A stretch of 28,012 nucleotides of DNA from Micavibrio sp. UBA2705 (GCA_002354205.1 DELD01000052.1:6354-34365), one strand, 5' to 3'; shown: positions 8,414 to 16,395, counted from the first letter of the stretch. Numbers and translations are program-made. The notes: generated by a model from the letters alone, not told the origin.

Positions 8414-8490
8414 TTTGCTTGCGTAAAGCGTTAAAAATAAGCAAAATGTAAAGGTTGATTCTCTATAATTTAGCGAATCATATCTTATAG
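8414..8490 (+). promoter_or_regulatory. Putative promoter/operator region for the secretin gene
   Basis: The 180-base gap before the secretin gene is the longest within the pilus block. A TATAAT hexamer at 8464-8469 could be a -10 box, though no good -35 is visible. Several inverted repeats cluster around it: TTTGCTT (8414-8420) with AAGCAAA (8439-8445), TGATTC (8456-8461) with GAATCA (8475-8480), and CTATAA (8463-8468) with TTATAG (8485-8490). This suggests a separate regulated transcript starting with the secretin gene. AT-richness makes chance repeats possible. Confidence 0.4.
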
Positions 8491-8546
8491 CTAATTTTCA
8501 AGATTGGCGTTTTGTCTTTCTGTACATAAAAAAAGTGGGTCTCCAT

Positions 8547-10403
8547 ATGTCTTTAAAAAAGCATTCTTTTACAAAGTTAACTTTGGTTGTAACAACAGCG
8601 TTACTCGGTTTAAGCGGGTGTGATCTTGCAAATAACTATACCAAAATGGATAGAAGCACTAATCTTGACTCGCAAGCATATAAAGATGCAATGGCACCGC
8701 GCGAAGTTGAGTTGCCTGATGAATTAGACGCAGGCGTTCCGGAGCTTTCAAGCTATGTGATGGAAGATGCCCGCGAATTTACACCAATGCCGATTGTTTC
8801 AGTATCCTTAAACCAAAATGTTCCGCTGCGTGATGCTTTGTTTGAGGTTGCGAAGGAAGCTGGCTACGATATTGAACTTGATCCACGCATTAGCGGTTCA
8901 ATTATTTTTACCGCGCGCAACAAGCCGCTAGATACTGTGATTGACCGTATTTCTGATATTGCTGGCTTGCGTTATGTTATCGAAGACAATACATTACGCG
9001 TTGAGTTGGATACGCCATATTCTAAAAACTATAAAATTGATTATTTAAACCTTGTACGTGAAAGTAAATCATCCATGTCAACGGATGTCTCTGTTGTCTC
9101 GGGTGAGGGCGCAAATACAGGTTCTACATTTGGCGTAACATCAGATTCTGTCTCTGATTTCTGGGAAAATTTGGATGAGAGCCTTGCGCAGTTGCTTGAC
9201 GCGAATTCTACAAATAATACCCTGCGTACAGATTCTGACCCTGCGTTAAACGTATCACAAAGCACGCAGCCACCAGTCATTGCACCTGTTTCAGCGGAAA
9301 GCGTTGGCGCAAACCCAAGCGCAGAATTAAGTGCCGCTGAGTTCGAAGCGCAGCGCCCTGCGCCAGTATTGCGCATTCAGTCTTTACCGTCTTCGGCGGC
9401 AACCGCGAATGCAGTTAGCTTTACACCGAGCTTTACACTGAATAAGCAAGCTGGCTTGATTTCAATATTTGCAAACGAAAAACAGCATGCGGAAGTTGAA
9501 AACTACCTCTCTGAACTCCGCCGTTCGATTACATCGCAAGTTCTGATCGAGGCGAAAGTCTTGCAAGTAACGCTTACCGATGAATTCTCAGCGGGGATTG
9601 ATTGGAATGTTGTTGGTGGGATGCTTTCTGGCGAGCTTACTATGGGCTTTGATACAACAGGCGGTACAGTGCGTACAGCCTTGAACCCTGCAAGCGCATC
9701 GAATTTTCAAATCGGCTACACAGGTAATGACTTAAGTACTGTTGTTGATGCTATTGCGCGTTTTGGTACTGTCCACGCTTTAGCAAGTCCGCGTCTGACC
9801 GTTCTTAATAACCAAGCTGCTGTCTTGAACGTTGCAGAAAACAGTGTTTATTTTGAAATTGATATTGATACCACGACAGATGAAGGTGTAACGCAAGTTG
9901 AAACAGACTCGCAAATTAGAACTGTGCCTGAAGGTGTGTTGATTAACGTGATGCCATCTATTGATTTGGTTAAGCGTGATATTTCAATGTCAGTACGTCC
10001 GACAATTACCCGTATTGAAAGCTTTGTAGAAGATCCTGGTGTTCTTCTTTCTGCAGCGCAAGCAGAAGCTGCTGGCGCAAACGTTACAGGTATTACTTCA
10101 CGTGTTCCTGTCGTAAGCGTTCAGGAAATGGATTCTGTGATTAGCGTACCATCAGGTGACGTTGCTATTCTTGGTGGGCTTCTTGAAGACCGTACAGTGT
10201 CGACTGAAAACTCAGTCCCTGTGCTTGGCGAATTGCCGTTACTTGGCAGTCTGTTCAAGAACCATAATGACAGCATCAGTAAGACTGAGCTTATTATCTT
10301 CTTGAAAGCGACCATTGTTGAAGATGCGCGTGACACTATTCATAATACGGATAAAGACTTCTACCGCATGTTCTCTCAAGACCGTCGCCCAGTTAAGCTT
10401 TAA
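8547..10403 (+). CDS. mshL: Outer-membrane secretin, lipoprotein, MshL/PilN type
   Basis: The 618-residue protein should form the outer-membrane gate of the pilus machine. A lipoprotein signal peptide ends LGLSGC with Cys25. An N0/STN-type domain (about 75-160) follows, containing LRDALFEVAKEAGYDIELDP. The segment beginning YKIDYLNLVRESKSS, followed by a Ser/Thr/Asn-rich stretch and DFWENLDESLAQLL, is characteristic of MshL proteins. The secretin barrel domain (about 300-595) contains VLIEAKVLQVTL, ASPRLTVLNNQAAVLNVAE, VPEGVLINVMPSID and the signature VPVLGELPLLGSLFK. ATG 8547 is preferred to GTG 8535 because it starts the signal peptide; both have weak ribosome binding sites. The residue after the lipidated Cys is Asp, which in enteric bacteria signals inner-membrane retention; that rule may not apply here. 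Confidence 0.93.
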   Translation: MSLKKHSFTKLTLVVTTALLGLSGCDLANNYTKMDRSTNLDSQAYKDAMAPREVELPDELDAGVPELSSYVMEDAREFTPMPIVSVSLNQNVPLRDALFEVAKEAGYDIELDPRISGSIIFTARNKPLDTVIDRISDIAGLRYVIEDNTLRVELDTPYSKNYKIDYLNLVRESKSSMSTDVSVVSGEGANTGSTFGVTSDSVSDFWENLDESLAQLLDANSTNNTLRTDSDPALNVSQSTQPPVIAPVSAESVGANPSAELSAAEFEAQRPAPVLRIQSLPSSAATANAVSFTPSFTLNKQAGLISIFANEKQHAEVENYLSELRRSITSQVLIEAKVLQVTLTDEFSAGIDWNVVGGMLSGELTMGFDTTGGTVRTALNPASASNFQIGYTGNDLSTVVDAIARFGTVHALASPRLTVLNNQAAVLNVAENSVYFEIDIDTTTDEGVTQVETDSQIRTVPEGVLINVMPSIDLVKRDISMSVRPTITRIESFVEDPGVLLSAAQAEAAGANVTGITSRVPVVSVQEMDSVISVPSGDVAILGGLLEDRTVSTENSVPVLGELPLLGSLFKNHNDSISKTELIIFLKATIVEDARDTIHNTDKDFYRMFSQDRRPVKL

Positions 10404-10441
10404 TTTATCAAGTATGCACTGGTAAGGAGTGCTTAGAATAG

Positions 10442-11209
10442 ATGGCTTTATCTCTTCCTTTAGTTGGCTATACGTTAAAAGCCGCGCGTCGTGACCGTTT
10501 AATTTGGATTGTAGCGGTCACTTTTGTGCTTTCTATATGCATGTCATTTTTTCTGTCCAGTGCGGTTATTTCTGAAAAAGATATTTTTGCATCGGTTTTT
10601 ATTGCGGGCAGCCTGCGTTTATTTGCTGTTATAGGGCTGATCCTTTTTACCTGTTTTTATATACGGCGCCTGTTTGATAATCGCGAAATTGAATATTTGC
10701 TATCGCGGCCAATATCACGGGTTAGCTTTGTGCTTTCTATTGCTTTTGCTTTGTCGCTTGTGGCGCTGTGTTTCGCGGGTTTGGCTATCACGGCTATTGT
10801 GGCTTCGGGCAGCGCGGCAATGGATCTTTCTCTCTATATATGGGCGGCTAGCCTTGCGGTTGAACTGCTTATCATTACTAATGCTGCGCTGTTCTTTTCT
10901 ATGGTGATTACCAGCGCATCAGGCAGCGCTTTATGTACGATTGGCTTTTATGTCTTTACGCGAATGATGGGACAATTATTAGGTATTTCGCAAACGGATA
11001 CAACTATTCCTGCGGCAGATTTTTTGAGCGTTATATTTAATGGCATTTCCATGTTCATGCCGCGCTTAGATTTACTTACACAGACAAGCTGGCTGGTTTA
11101 TGGCGTTAATGATGTCCAGCAAAGCTTGCTGTCTATTGTGCATGGCATCGTGTGTATCCCTGTATTGTTATTTGCCGCGATTTTTGATTTAATCCGCCGT
11201 GAATTTTAA
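10442..11209 (+). CDS. ABC-2-like transporter permease (PilI-like by context)
   Basis: The 255-residue protein is almost entirely hydrophobic, with about six transmembrane helices (starting near 20, 55, 92, 130, 145 and 230). Its N-terminus is short and cytoplasmic, and the motif RRLFDNREIEYLLSRPISR follows the second helix. That segment resembles the coupling region of ABC-2 and NosY-type permeases. The nearest partner is the ATP-binding protein at 3010-3738 in the same block. TAAGGAG lies 12 bases before the ATG, and the gene starts 38 bases after the secretin stop. The substrate is unknown. A role in pilus assembly, by analogy with Myxococcus PilGHI, is inferred from position only. Confidence 0.7.
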   Translation: MALSLPLVGYTLKAARRDRLIWIVAVTFVLSICMSFFLSSAVISEKDIFASVFIAGSLRLFAVIGLILFTCFYIRRLFDNREIEYLLSRPISRVSFVLSIAFALSLVALCFAGLAITAIVASGSAAMDLSLYIWAASLAVELLIITNAALFFSMVITSASGSALCTIGFYVFTRMMGQLLGISQTDTTIPAADFLSVIFNGISMFMPRLDLLTQTSWLVYGVNDVQQSLLSIVHGIVCIPVLLFAAIFDLIRREF

Positions 11210-11222
11210 ATAAGGAGCGCTG

Positions 11223-11957
11223 ATGATTACGTCTTTTCGCATGGTCAGCCTGTCCTTAATTGGCTTTTTCCTATTACAGTTGTCTTTTTGGGCAGTGACG
11301 CGTGATTACCGTCCGCTATGGTTAGATGTGCCGCCGCCTCCAAGTGCGCAGAGCAGTGCAGGTATAACGCTTGGAGACAAGCAGTTTGCCTATCGGTCAT
11401 ACGCCATTATGTTACAAAACATGGGCGATGTTGGCGGTCGCACAACACCGCTGCGTGATCTTAATTATGATTTATTGACGAAATGGTTTGCTGTTCTTGA
11501 TAATTTAGACCCAAAATCAAACTTTGTACCGATGTTGGTGGCATATTATTTCTCGGCAACAGATAACCCTGATCAGCTTGATGGGCCTATTGCATATTTG
11601 CGTAAAGTGGGCCTGCGTGAAGCGGCAAACTATAAGAAATGGCGCTGGCTGGTTAGCGCCATTTATTTGGCCCGTCACAAGCAAGAAGATTTAGATTTAG
11701 CGCTATCCATGGCGCATGAACTTTCCGCACTCCAGAATAAGGGGATCGCTCTGCCAAGCTGGGCGAAGAATATGCCAGCTTTTATTTTATTGGAGCAGGG
11801 TGATAAACAATCGGCTTATGAATTAACAATGGCAATGCTGCGCGAAGGTGTTGATGATATGCACCCCAATGAAGTTAATTTCATGGTAGACTATTTATGT
11901 TCGCGGATTTTGGATAAAGAAGAAGCAAAGCTGCATCCTTTATGCCCCAAACCTTAA
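11223..11957 (+). CDS. Membrane-anchored helical-repeat protein of unknown function
   Basis: The 244-residue protein has one N-terminal transmembrane segment (about 7-26), then a proline-rich linker (VPPPPSAQSS), then an all-helical soluble part (about 60-240). Stretches such as PIAYLRKVGLREAANYKKWRWLVSA and LALSMAHELSAL look like degenerate TPR-type repeats, consistent with a periplasmic adaptor. AAGGAGCGCTG precedes the ATG, 13 bases after the permease stop, so the pair is almost certainly co-transcribed. Its place beside the permease is where an accessory component of an ABC exporter would be expected. I do not recognise a named family. Confidence 0.6.
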   Translation: MITSFRMVSLSLIGFFLLQLSFWAVTRDYRPLWLDVPPPPSAQSSAGITLGDKQFAYRSYAIMLQNMGDVGGRTTPLRDLNYDLLTKWFAVLDNLDPKSNFVPMLVAYYFSATDNPDQLDGPIAYLRKVGLREAANYKKWRWLVSAIYLARHKQEDLDLALSMAHELSALQNKGIALPSWAKNMPAFILLEQGDKQSAYELTMAMLREGVDDMHPNEVNFMVDYLCSRILDKEEAKLHPLCPKP

Positions 11958-11981
11958 TCGTTAGCTTGTAACAGGATTACG

Positions 11982-13058
11982 ATGATTGAAAATTTACGTT
12001 TTTCGCTATTTGAACTTCTTGCGCTGATTGGGCTTGTGCAGTCTGTTTCTGTCCTTGTCTATATGGCTTTTCGTTCAGGGCATATTGCGCATGCGGTGAT
12101 TCCTGTGCTGTATTTCTCTGTGATGGGCAGCGCGTTTTATGCGGAATTTGCAGAAGTTTTTATACCTGAATATTATCATATTTTTCACTGGGCGGCGTTT
12201 TTCTTATGGGCAAGTGTGCCGGCATTAAGTGTCCTGCTTATCGTACAGCTCGCACGCTCTCCTCGTTATCCGCATATTGCGTATTATAGTTTTTTGTTGC
12301 TGCCTGTTATTCTCTTAGCGGCCTTTGCTTATGATAGCCGTTATAATGATGGCGTATATCTTGAATATCTGCCGATATTGAGCATTGTGTTTGGTGCAAT
12401 TACCTTACTTGGTCTTTGGGTGAAGCGTGATTTGCTCACGCAGCTTTATGATAACAAAGCTAATGCAGGGGCGGATCGTTACTGGCTTTCAATGGCGCTG
12501 ATATTTTTTAATGTGTTATTCATCGCAGGGCTGTTTTTGGAAAGCCTTGGTGCTTTTCAGGCAAATATTTGGGATATGCTGCGTTTGATTGTAACGAATG
12601 TCTTTGTCTATCTTGCCTCGACAAGCTTATTTCGTATCTACCCGCAGGCTTTCTTTGTGGCACAGAGTGAGCAGCGCCGCTCTGATGACGGTGCTAAACA
12701 GGCGCTGAATGCTGAGGAGCTGGATATCGTCGCGCGTTTGATCGCATTGTTTGATGTTGAAAAAGTTTATCAGGAGGCGAGCCTGACCCGAACCGAGCTT
12801 GCACAGGAACTGAAAATATCAGAAGGACTGCTCTCGCGCCTTGTTAGTACGCATTATAATAAATCTGTGCCGCAATTGATTAACAGCTACCGCGTGCAGG
12901 ATGCCGCAGTGTTAATTGCGCAAACGGGCGCGCCAATTAAAGATATTGCGCAGGAGGCGGGGTTTAGTTCTATCGCGACTTTTAACCGCGTATTTAAAGA
13001 GATTACCGGCCAATCACCTTCGGCTTATCGTAAGGAAGCCTCAAACATTATCCATTAA
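11982..13058 (+). CDS. Membrane-integrated AraC-family transcription regulator
   Basis: The 358-residue protein has seven hydrophobic helices (about 8-30, 35-55, 63-88, 98-116, 130-147, 167-187, 196-215). A cytoplasmic linker and a C-terminal AraC-type DNA-binding domain (about 255-353) follow. The two helix-turn-helices are visible: LTRTELAQELKISEGLLSRLVS, and then APIKDIAQEAGFSSIATFNRVFKEITGQSPSAYRK, which is the conserved AraC end motif. Such proteins probably sense a membrane or external signal and bind DNA while anchored. It is the last gene of the pilus block, 24 bases after the preceding gene, and is followed by a terminator. A natural hypothesis is that it controls this operon. The palindromes at 3744-3807 and 8414-8490 are candidate sites. 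Confidence 0.88.
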   Translation: MIENLRFSLFELLALIGLVQSVSVLVYMAFRSGHIAHAVIPVLYFSVMGSAFYAEFAEVFIPEYYHIFHWAAFFLWASVPALSVLLIVQLARSPRYPHIAYYSFLLLPVILLAAFAYDSRYNDGVYLEYLPILSIVFGAITLLGLWVKRDLLTQLYDNKANAGADRYWLSMALIFFNVLFIAGLFLESLGAFQANIWDMLRLIVTNVFVYLASTSLFRIYPQAFFVAQSEQRRSDDGAKQALNAEELDIVARLIALFDVEKVYQEASLTRTELAQELKISEGLLSRLVSTHYNKSVPQLINSYRVQDAAVLIAQTGAPIKDIAQEAGFSSIATFNRVFKEITGQSPSAYRKEASNIIH

Positions 13059-13087
13059 GCCAGTGGCGTTTGAAACTTACATAAATA

Positions 13088-13117
13088 AAAAGGCCGCAGA
13101 ATAATCCGCGGCCTTTT
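13088..13117. terminator. Bidirectional intrinsic terminator (AraC gene / pnp)
   Basis: Perfect 10-base arms AAAAGGCCGC (13088-13097) and GCGGCCTTTT (13108-13117) flank the loop AGAATAATCC. A-rich sequence on the left and T-rich sequence on the right provide a U-tract in both directions. It can therefore stop the + strand pilus block and the - strand pnp transcript. Its loop is almost the same as that of the terminator at 25282-25313. Confidence 0.92.
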
Positions 13118-13141
13118 CTTTGTTCTTAACAGGTTTAAAGC

Positions 13142-15289
13142 TTAGCCAGCCGCTTCTTCAGGGCTGTTATCTTCGCGCTTAGGCTCTTCAATCATTTTTC
13201 CTGTTTCTTGGTCAACACGCTTCATTGAAAGCTTGTATTTACCGCGGTCGTCAACGTTGAGAAGGACAACTTTGACTGCGTCGCCTTCGTTGATCACGTC
13301 AGTAACTTTCGCAACGCGGCGGTTTTCAAGCTCAGAGATGTGAACAAGACCGTCACGGTTCATGAAGTTAACAAATGCACCAAAATCAACAACTTTTACG
13401 ACTTTACCTTCGTAGATCGCGCCAACTTCTGGGTCATCGGTAATACCGCGGATAATGCCAATGGCTTTTTCAATGGCTGTGCCATCAGAGGCGGCAATTT
13501 TAATTGTGCCATCATCTTCGATGTCGATTTTTGCGCCAGTTGTTTCGATGATTTCACGAATAACTTTACCGCCTGTACCAATTACGTCACGGATCTTGTC
13601 CGTCGGAATTGATATTGTCTGAATTTGTGGTGCAAACTCAGAAAGGCCGCTACGCGCTGAAGAAATTGCTTTCTCCATTTCATCAAGAATATAAAGACGA
13701 CCGTCTTTTGCTTGGCCAAGAGCGATCTTCATAATCTCTTCAGTGATGGATGTAATTTTAATATCCATTTGAAGTGATGTAATGCCGTCGCTTGTACCCG
13801 CAACTTTAAAGTCCATGTCACCAAGGTGATCTTCATCACCAAGAATGTCAGAAAGAACAGCAAAGTCTTCGTCTTCTTTAATCAGACCCATTGCGATACC
13901 TGCAACAGGCGCAGTAAGCGGAACGCCCGCATCCATAAGCGCAAGTGATGTACCACAAACAGTTGCCATAGATGATGAACCGTTAGATTCAGTAATCTCT
14001 GAGACTGCGCGGATTGTGTATGGGAAGTCTTCTGCCGTTGGCAAAAGTGGGTGCAGTGCACGCCATGCTAACTTACCATGACCAATTTCGCGGCGACCTG
14101 TTGCGCCCATACGGCCACATTCACCAACTGAGTAGGGAGGGAAATTATAGTGAAGCATGAAGCTTTCTTTATATTCACCAGCAAGCGCGTCAATCATTTG
14201 TTCATCTGTACCTGTGCCAAGCGTTGCAACAACAAGCGCCTGTGTTTCACCGCGTGTGAACAAGGCGGAGCCATGCGCACGTGGCAAGATACCAACTTCA
14301 GCAACAATTGGGCGAACATCAACTGTTTTACGACCATCAATACGGCCGCCAGTTTTGATGATTTGACCACGTACAACGTCAGCTTCTGCTGATTTGAATT
14401 TCGATGTAACGACTTCTGGGCCAATGCCAGCTTCAGCGTCAGTGAATTTCTCAACAGCCTGTTCACGCAATGCGCTAACTTTTTCCTGACGAGACAGTTT
14501 GATTTGCTCTTTATAAGCTTCTGCCAAAGGCGCAGCGAATTCAGCTTTAAGGTCTTCACCAAGTTTTTTGATTGCAGGGTCTTCTTCTTTAAGATCCCAT
14601 GGTTCTTTGGCTGCCATTTCAGCAAGATCGATGATCGCGTCAATAACAGGTTGGAAACCTCTCCAGCCGAACATTACAGCGTCAAGCATGATGTCTTCTG
14701 AAAGCTGTTCAGCTTCAGATTCAACCATCAATACGCCTTCTTGCGTACCAGCAACAACCAAGTCAAGGTCGCTTTCTAGCATTTCTTCAATTGTTGGGTT
14801 AAGCATGAATTCGCCGTCTTTATAGCCAACGCGCGTACCCGCGATTGGACCCATAAACGGCATGCCAGAAATTGTCAGCGCGGCAGATGCGCCAATCATT
14901 GCGACCATATCAGGGTCGTTGATCATGTCGTGTGAAACAACAGTACATACAACCTGAACTTCGTTAAGGAAGCCTTTAGGGAATAATGGGCGGATTGGGC
15001 GGTCAATAAGGCGCGATGTGAGTGTTTCTTTTTCAGAAGGGCGACCTTCACGCTTGAAGAAACCACCAGGAATTTTGCCTGCTGCGTATGCTTTTTCAAC
15101 ATAATGTACAGAAAGAGGGAAGAAATCTTGGCCATCAGCCACTGATTTTCTGCCTGTTACGGCACAAAGGACGGATGTACCGCCCAAAGTTGCAATCACG
15201 CAGCCATCTGCTTGACGGGCAACTTTACCGGTTTCTAGGACAAGCTTTTGTCCTGCAAAGTCAATTTCTTTGCGGTAGATATTAAACAT
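13142..15289 (-). CDS. pnp: Polyribonucleotide nucleotidyltransferase (PNPase)
   Basis: The 715-residue phosphorolytic 3'-5' exoribonuclease acts in mRNA decay. It has two RNase PH-like domains: the first begins NIYRKEIDFAGQKLVLETGKVARQADG and the second GGRIDGRKTVDVRPI. The active-site segment is DILGDEDHLGDMDFKVAGT. A KH domain (IPTDKIRDVIGTGGKVIREI) and an S1 domain (GAIYEGKVVKVVDFGAFVNF) follow. The ATG at 15289 is chosen because AAGGA lies 8 bases upstream. A start at 15307 would add six residues that contain the ribosome binding site itself. The gene is not preceded by rpsO, unlike in many bacteria; a divergent gpmA lies upstream. Its leader can form a long hairpin that fits autoregulation by RNase III and PNPase. 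Confidence 0.97.
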   Translation of the reverse strand: MFNIYRKEIDFAGQKLVLETGKVARQADGCVIATLGGTSVLCAVTGRKSVADGQDFFPLSVHYVEKAYAAGKIPGGFFKREGRPSEKETLTSRLIDRPIRPLFPKGFLNEVQVVCTVVSHDMINDPDMVAMIGASAALTISGMPFMGPIAGTRVGYKDGEFMLNPTIEEMLESDLDLVVAGTQEGVLMVESEAEQLSEDIMLDAVMFGWRGFQPVIDAIIDLAEMAAKEPWDLKEEDPAIKKLGEDLKAEFAAPLAEAYKEQIKLSRQEKVSALREQAVEKFTDAEAGIGPEVVTSKFKSAEADVVRGQIIKTGGRIDGRKTVDVRPIVAEVGILPRAHGSALFTRGETQALVVATLGTGTDEQMIDALAGEYKESFMLHYNFPPYSVGECGRMGATGRREIGHGKLAWRALHPLLPTAEDFPYTIRAVSEITESNGSSSMATVCGTSLALMDAGVPLTAPVAGIAMGLIKEDEDFAVLSDILGDEDHLGDMDFKVAGTSDGITSLQMDIKITSITEEIMKIALGQAKDGRLYILDEMEKAISSARSGLSEFAPQIQTISIPTDKIRDVIGTGGKVIREIIETTGAKIDIEDDGTIKIAASDGTAIEKAIGIIRGITDDPEVGAIYEGKVVKVVDFGAFVNFMNRDGLVHISELENRRVAKVTDVINEGDAVKVVLLNVDDRGKYKLSMKRVDQETGKMIEEPKREDNSPEEAAG

Positions 15290-15357
15290 ATAGTTTTTCC
15301 TTTTCATAGTTTAACGTATTGTAATGAAAAAGATTTTTTTGATGATGTGCTTCGGTG

Positions 15358-15426
15358 GACAGCTGACGACAGCAGAAGATTTCTTGTGTGTGTGCGGGGA
15401 GAAAGACCTCGCTGCCGTCAGCCGTC
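15358..15426 (-). ncRNA. pnp leader hairpin, candidate RNase III / PNPase autoregulation site
   Basis: On the - strand, GACGGCTGACGGCAGC (15426-15411) pairs with GCTGTCGTCAGCTGTC (15373-15358), making a 16-bp stem with two G-U pairs. A further short helix can form inside. The two non-Watson-Crick positions are G-U only in the pnp mRNA; on the other strand they are A-C mismatches, so the fold favours the pnp transcript. It ends about 70 bases before the pnp start. In E. coli a long pnp leader stem is cut by RNase III and then degraded by PNPase; the same function here is inferred. Confidence 0.65.
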
Positions 15427-15464
15427 AACCGTAACTATTCAAAATAAAACCTTTTCCATGACGT

Positions 15465-15494
15465 ATATTTCGCATTTATAGGGGCTTTTGTCAA
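15465..15494 (-). promoter_or_regulatory. Putative pnp promoter
   Basis: On the - strand a perfect TTGACA lies at 15494-15489. An AT-rich stretch AAATATACG begins 18 bases further on (about 15470) and could serve as -10. A transcript from here would include the whole leader hairpin. The -10 match is weak. Confidence 0.4.
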
Positions 15495-15536
15495 AGAGTT
15501 TTGCTAAGAAATTGTTTTTTATATTCTTTATAGAAA

Positions 15537-15545
15537 TGCTATATT
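15537..15545 (+). promoter_or_regulatory. Putative extended -10 promoter for gpmA
   Basis: TGCTATATT fits an extended -10 element (TGn followed by TATATT at 15540-15545), 50 bases before the gpmA start. The -35 region is AT-rich with no consensus hexamer at standard spacing. Confidence 0.35.
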
Positions 15546-15594
15546 TTTCCGTATGTTATTATCGATTCTAACTTTCGTAAAATAGAGGTCTATT

Positions 15595-16221
15595 ATGAGC
15601 CAAAAACTAATCCTTCTCCGTCACGGACAGTCACAGTGGAATCTAGAGAATCGTTTCACAGGATTCAAAGATGTAGACCTCACCGCAAACGGAGAAGCCG
15701 AAGCCAAGGAAGCTGGCGCTTTGCTGAAAAAAGCAGGCATTAAAGTGGATCATGTCTTCTCGTCAACACAAATTCGCGCCAACCGCACAGCACAAATCGC
15801 GCTTAAAGAAGCGGGGCAAGAAGAACTTTTTGCAAAAATGACGCGCCATGATGATTTGCGTGAACGTGATTACGGCGATTTAACTGGCCTCAATAAAGAT
15901 GAAACCCGCCAAAAATACGGCGATGAACAAGTCCATATTTGGCGCCGCAGCTATGACGTACCGCCGCCAGGAGGCGAGTGCCTAAGAGACGTTGTTGAAA
16001 AACGCGTCCGCCCATATTTTGAGCGCGAGATTCAGCCCTGTCTTGATAGAGGCGAAACCGTATTAATGGCTGCGCATGGTAATTCCCTGCGCGCCACATT
16101 AATCATCCTCGGCGCGGAAACACCCGAAAGCATTAACGCCGCCGAAATGCCAACAGGCGTGCCGTTAGTCTTTGAACTCGAAGACGGCAAAATCGTGAAA
16201 CGTTATTTCTTGGGTGAGTGA
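15595..16221 (+). CDS. gpmA: 2,3-bisphosphoglycerate-dependent phosphoglycerate mutase
   Basis: The 208-residue cytoplasmic enzyme interconverts 3- and 2-phosphoglycerate in glycolysis and gluconeogenesis. The catalytic histidine is in LRHGQSQWN (His10), FTGFKDVDLT follows, the acid/base glutamate is in LRERDYGDLTG, and the second histidine is in AAHGNSLRA. The length matches the short alphaproteobacterial form, not the ~250-residue enteric one. AGAGG precedes the ATG by 7 bases. The gene is divergent from pnp. Third codon positions contain more C (CTC, ATC, ACC) than the pilus genes, which may reflect high expression. Confidence 0.96.
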   Translation: MSQKLILLRHGQSQWNLENRFTGFKDVDLTANGEAEAKEAGALLKKAGIKVDHVFSSTQIRANRTAQIALKEAGQEELFAKMTRHDDLRERDYGDLTGLNKDETRQKYGDEQVHIWRRSYDVPPPGGECLRDVVEKRVRPYFEREIQPCLDRGETVLMAAHGNSLRATLIILGAETPESINAAEMPTGVPLVFELEDGKIVKRYFLGE

Positions 16222-16248
16222 TACGCAGGGCTCCGTTTGGGCTTATGA

Positions 16249-16395
16249 CGTGAAAATGAAGCGGCTTCCTTTATTGATGTCGCACGTACGGATATGGGCA
16301 CAGCGCAGGGATTCCGGACACAATATGCGCCCAATATGGCGAAATTGGTTGCGTTGGCACTCCTGTTATATAGTTTGATAAGCATGAAACCATAG
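16249..16395 (+). pseudogene. Degenerate fragment of a paralogue of the next gene
   Basis: The frame from 16249 to a TAG at about 16393 reads through FIDVARTDMGTAQG and then YAPNMAKLVALALL. It has no start codon with a ribosome binding site. The 24 bases at 16327-16350 are identical to 16762-16785, which encode the C-terminus (APNMAKLV) of the intact small gene downstream. This suggests a decayed tandem copy or a recombination scar that lost its N-terminal part. Confidence 0.5.

Noticed and set aside
82..13058. Pilin or pseudopilin genes inside the pilus block
   Set aside because: No frame shows a G-[F/M]-x(3-4)-E prepilin N-terminus followed by a hydrophobic helix, so none is reported.
14150..14392. 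Several + strand open frames across pnp
   Set aside because: They are shadows of the well-conserved PNPase frame.
15595..16221. Horizontal transfer of gpmA, because its codon use differs from the pilus genes
   Set aside because: The protein is a typical alphaproteobacterial form and the bias can be explained by high expression.
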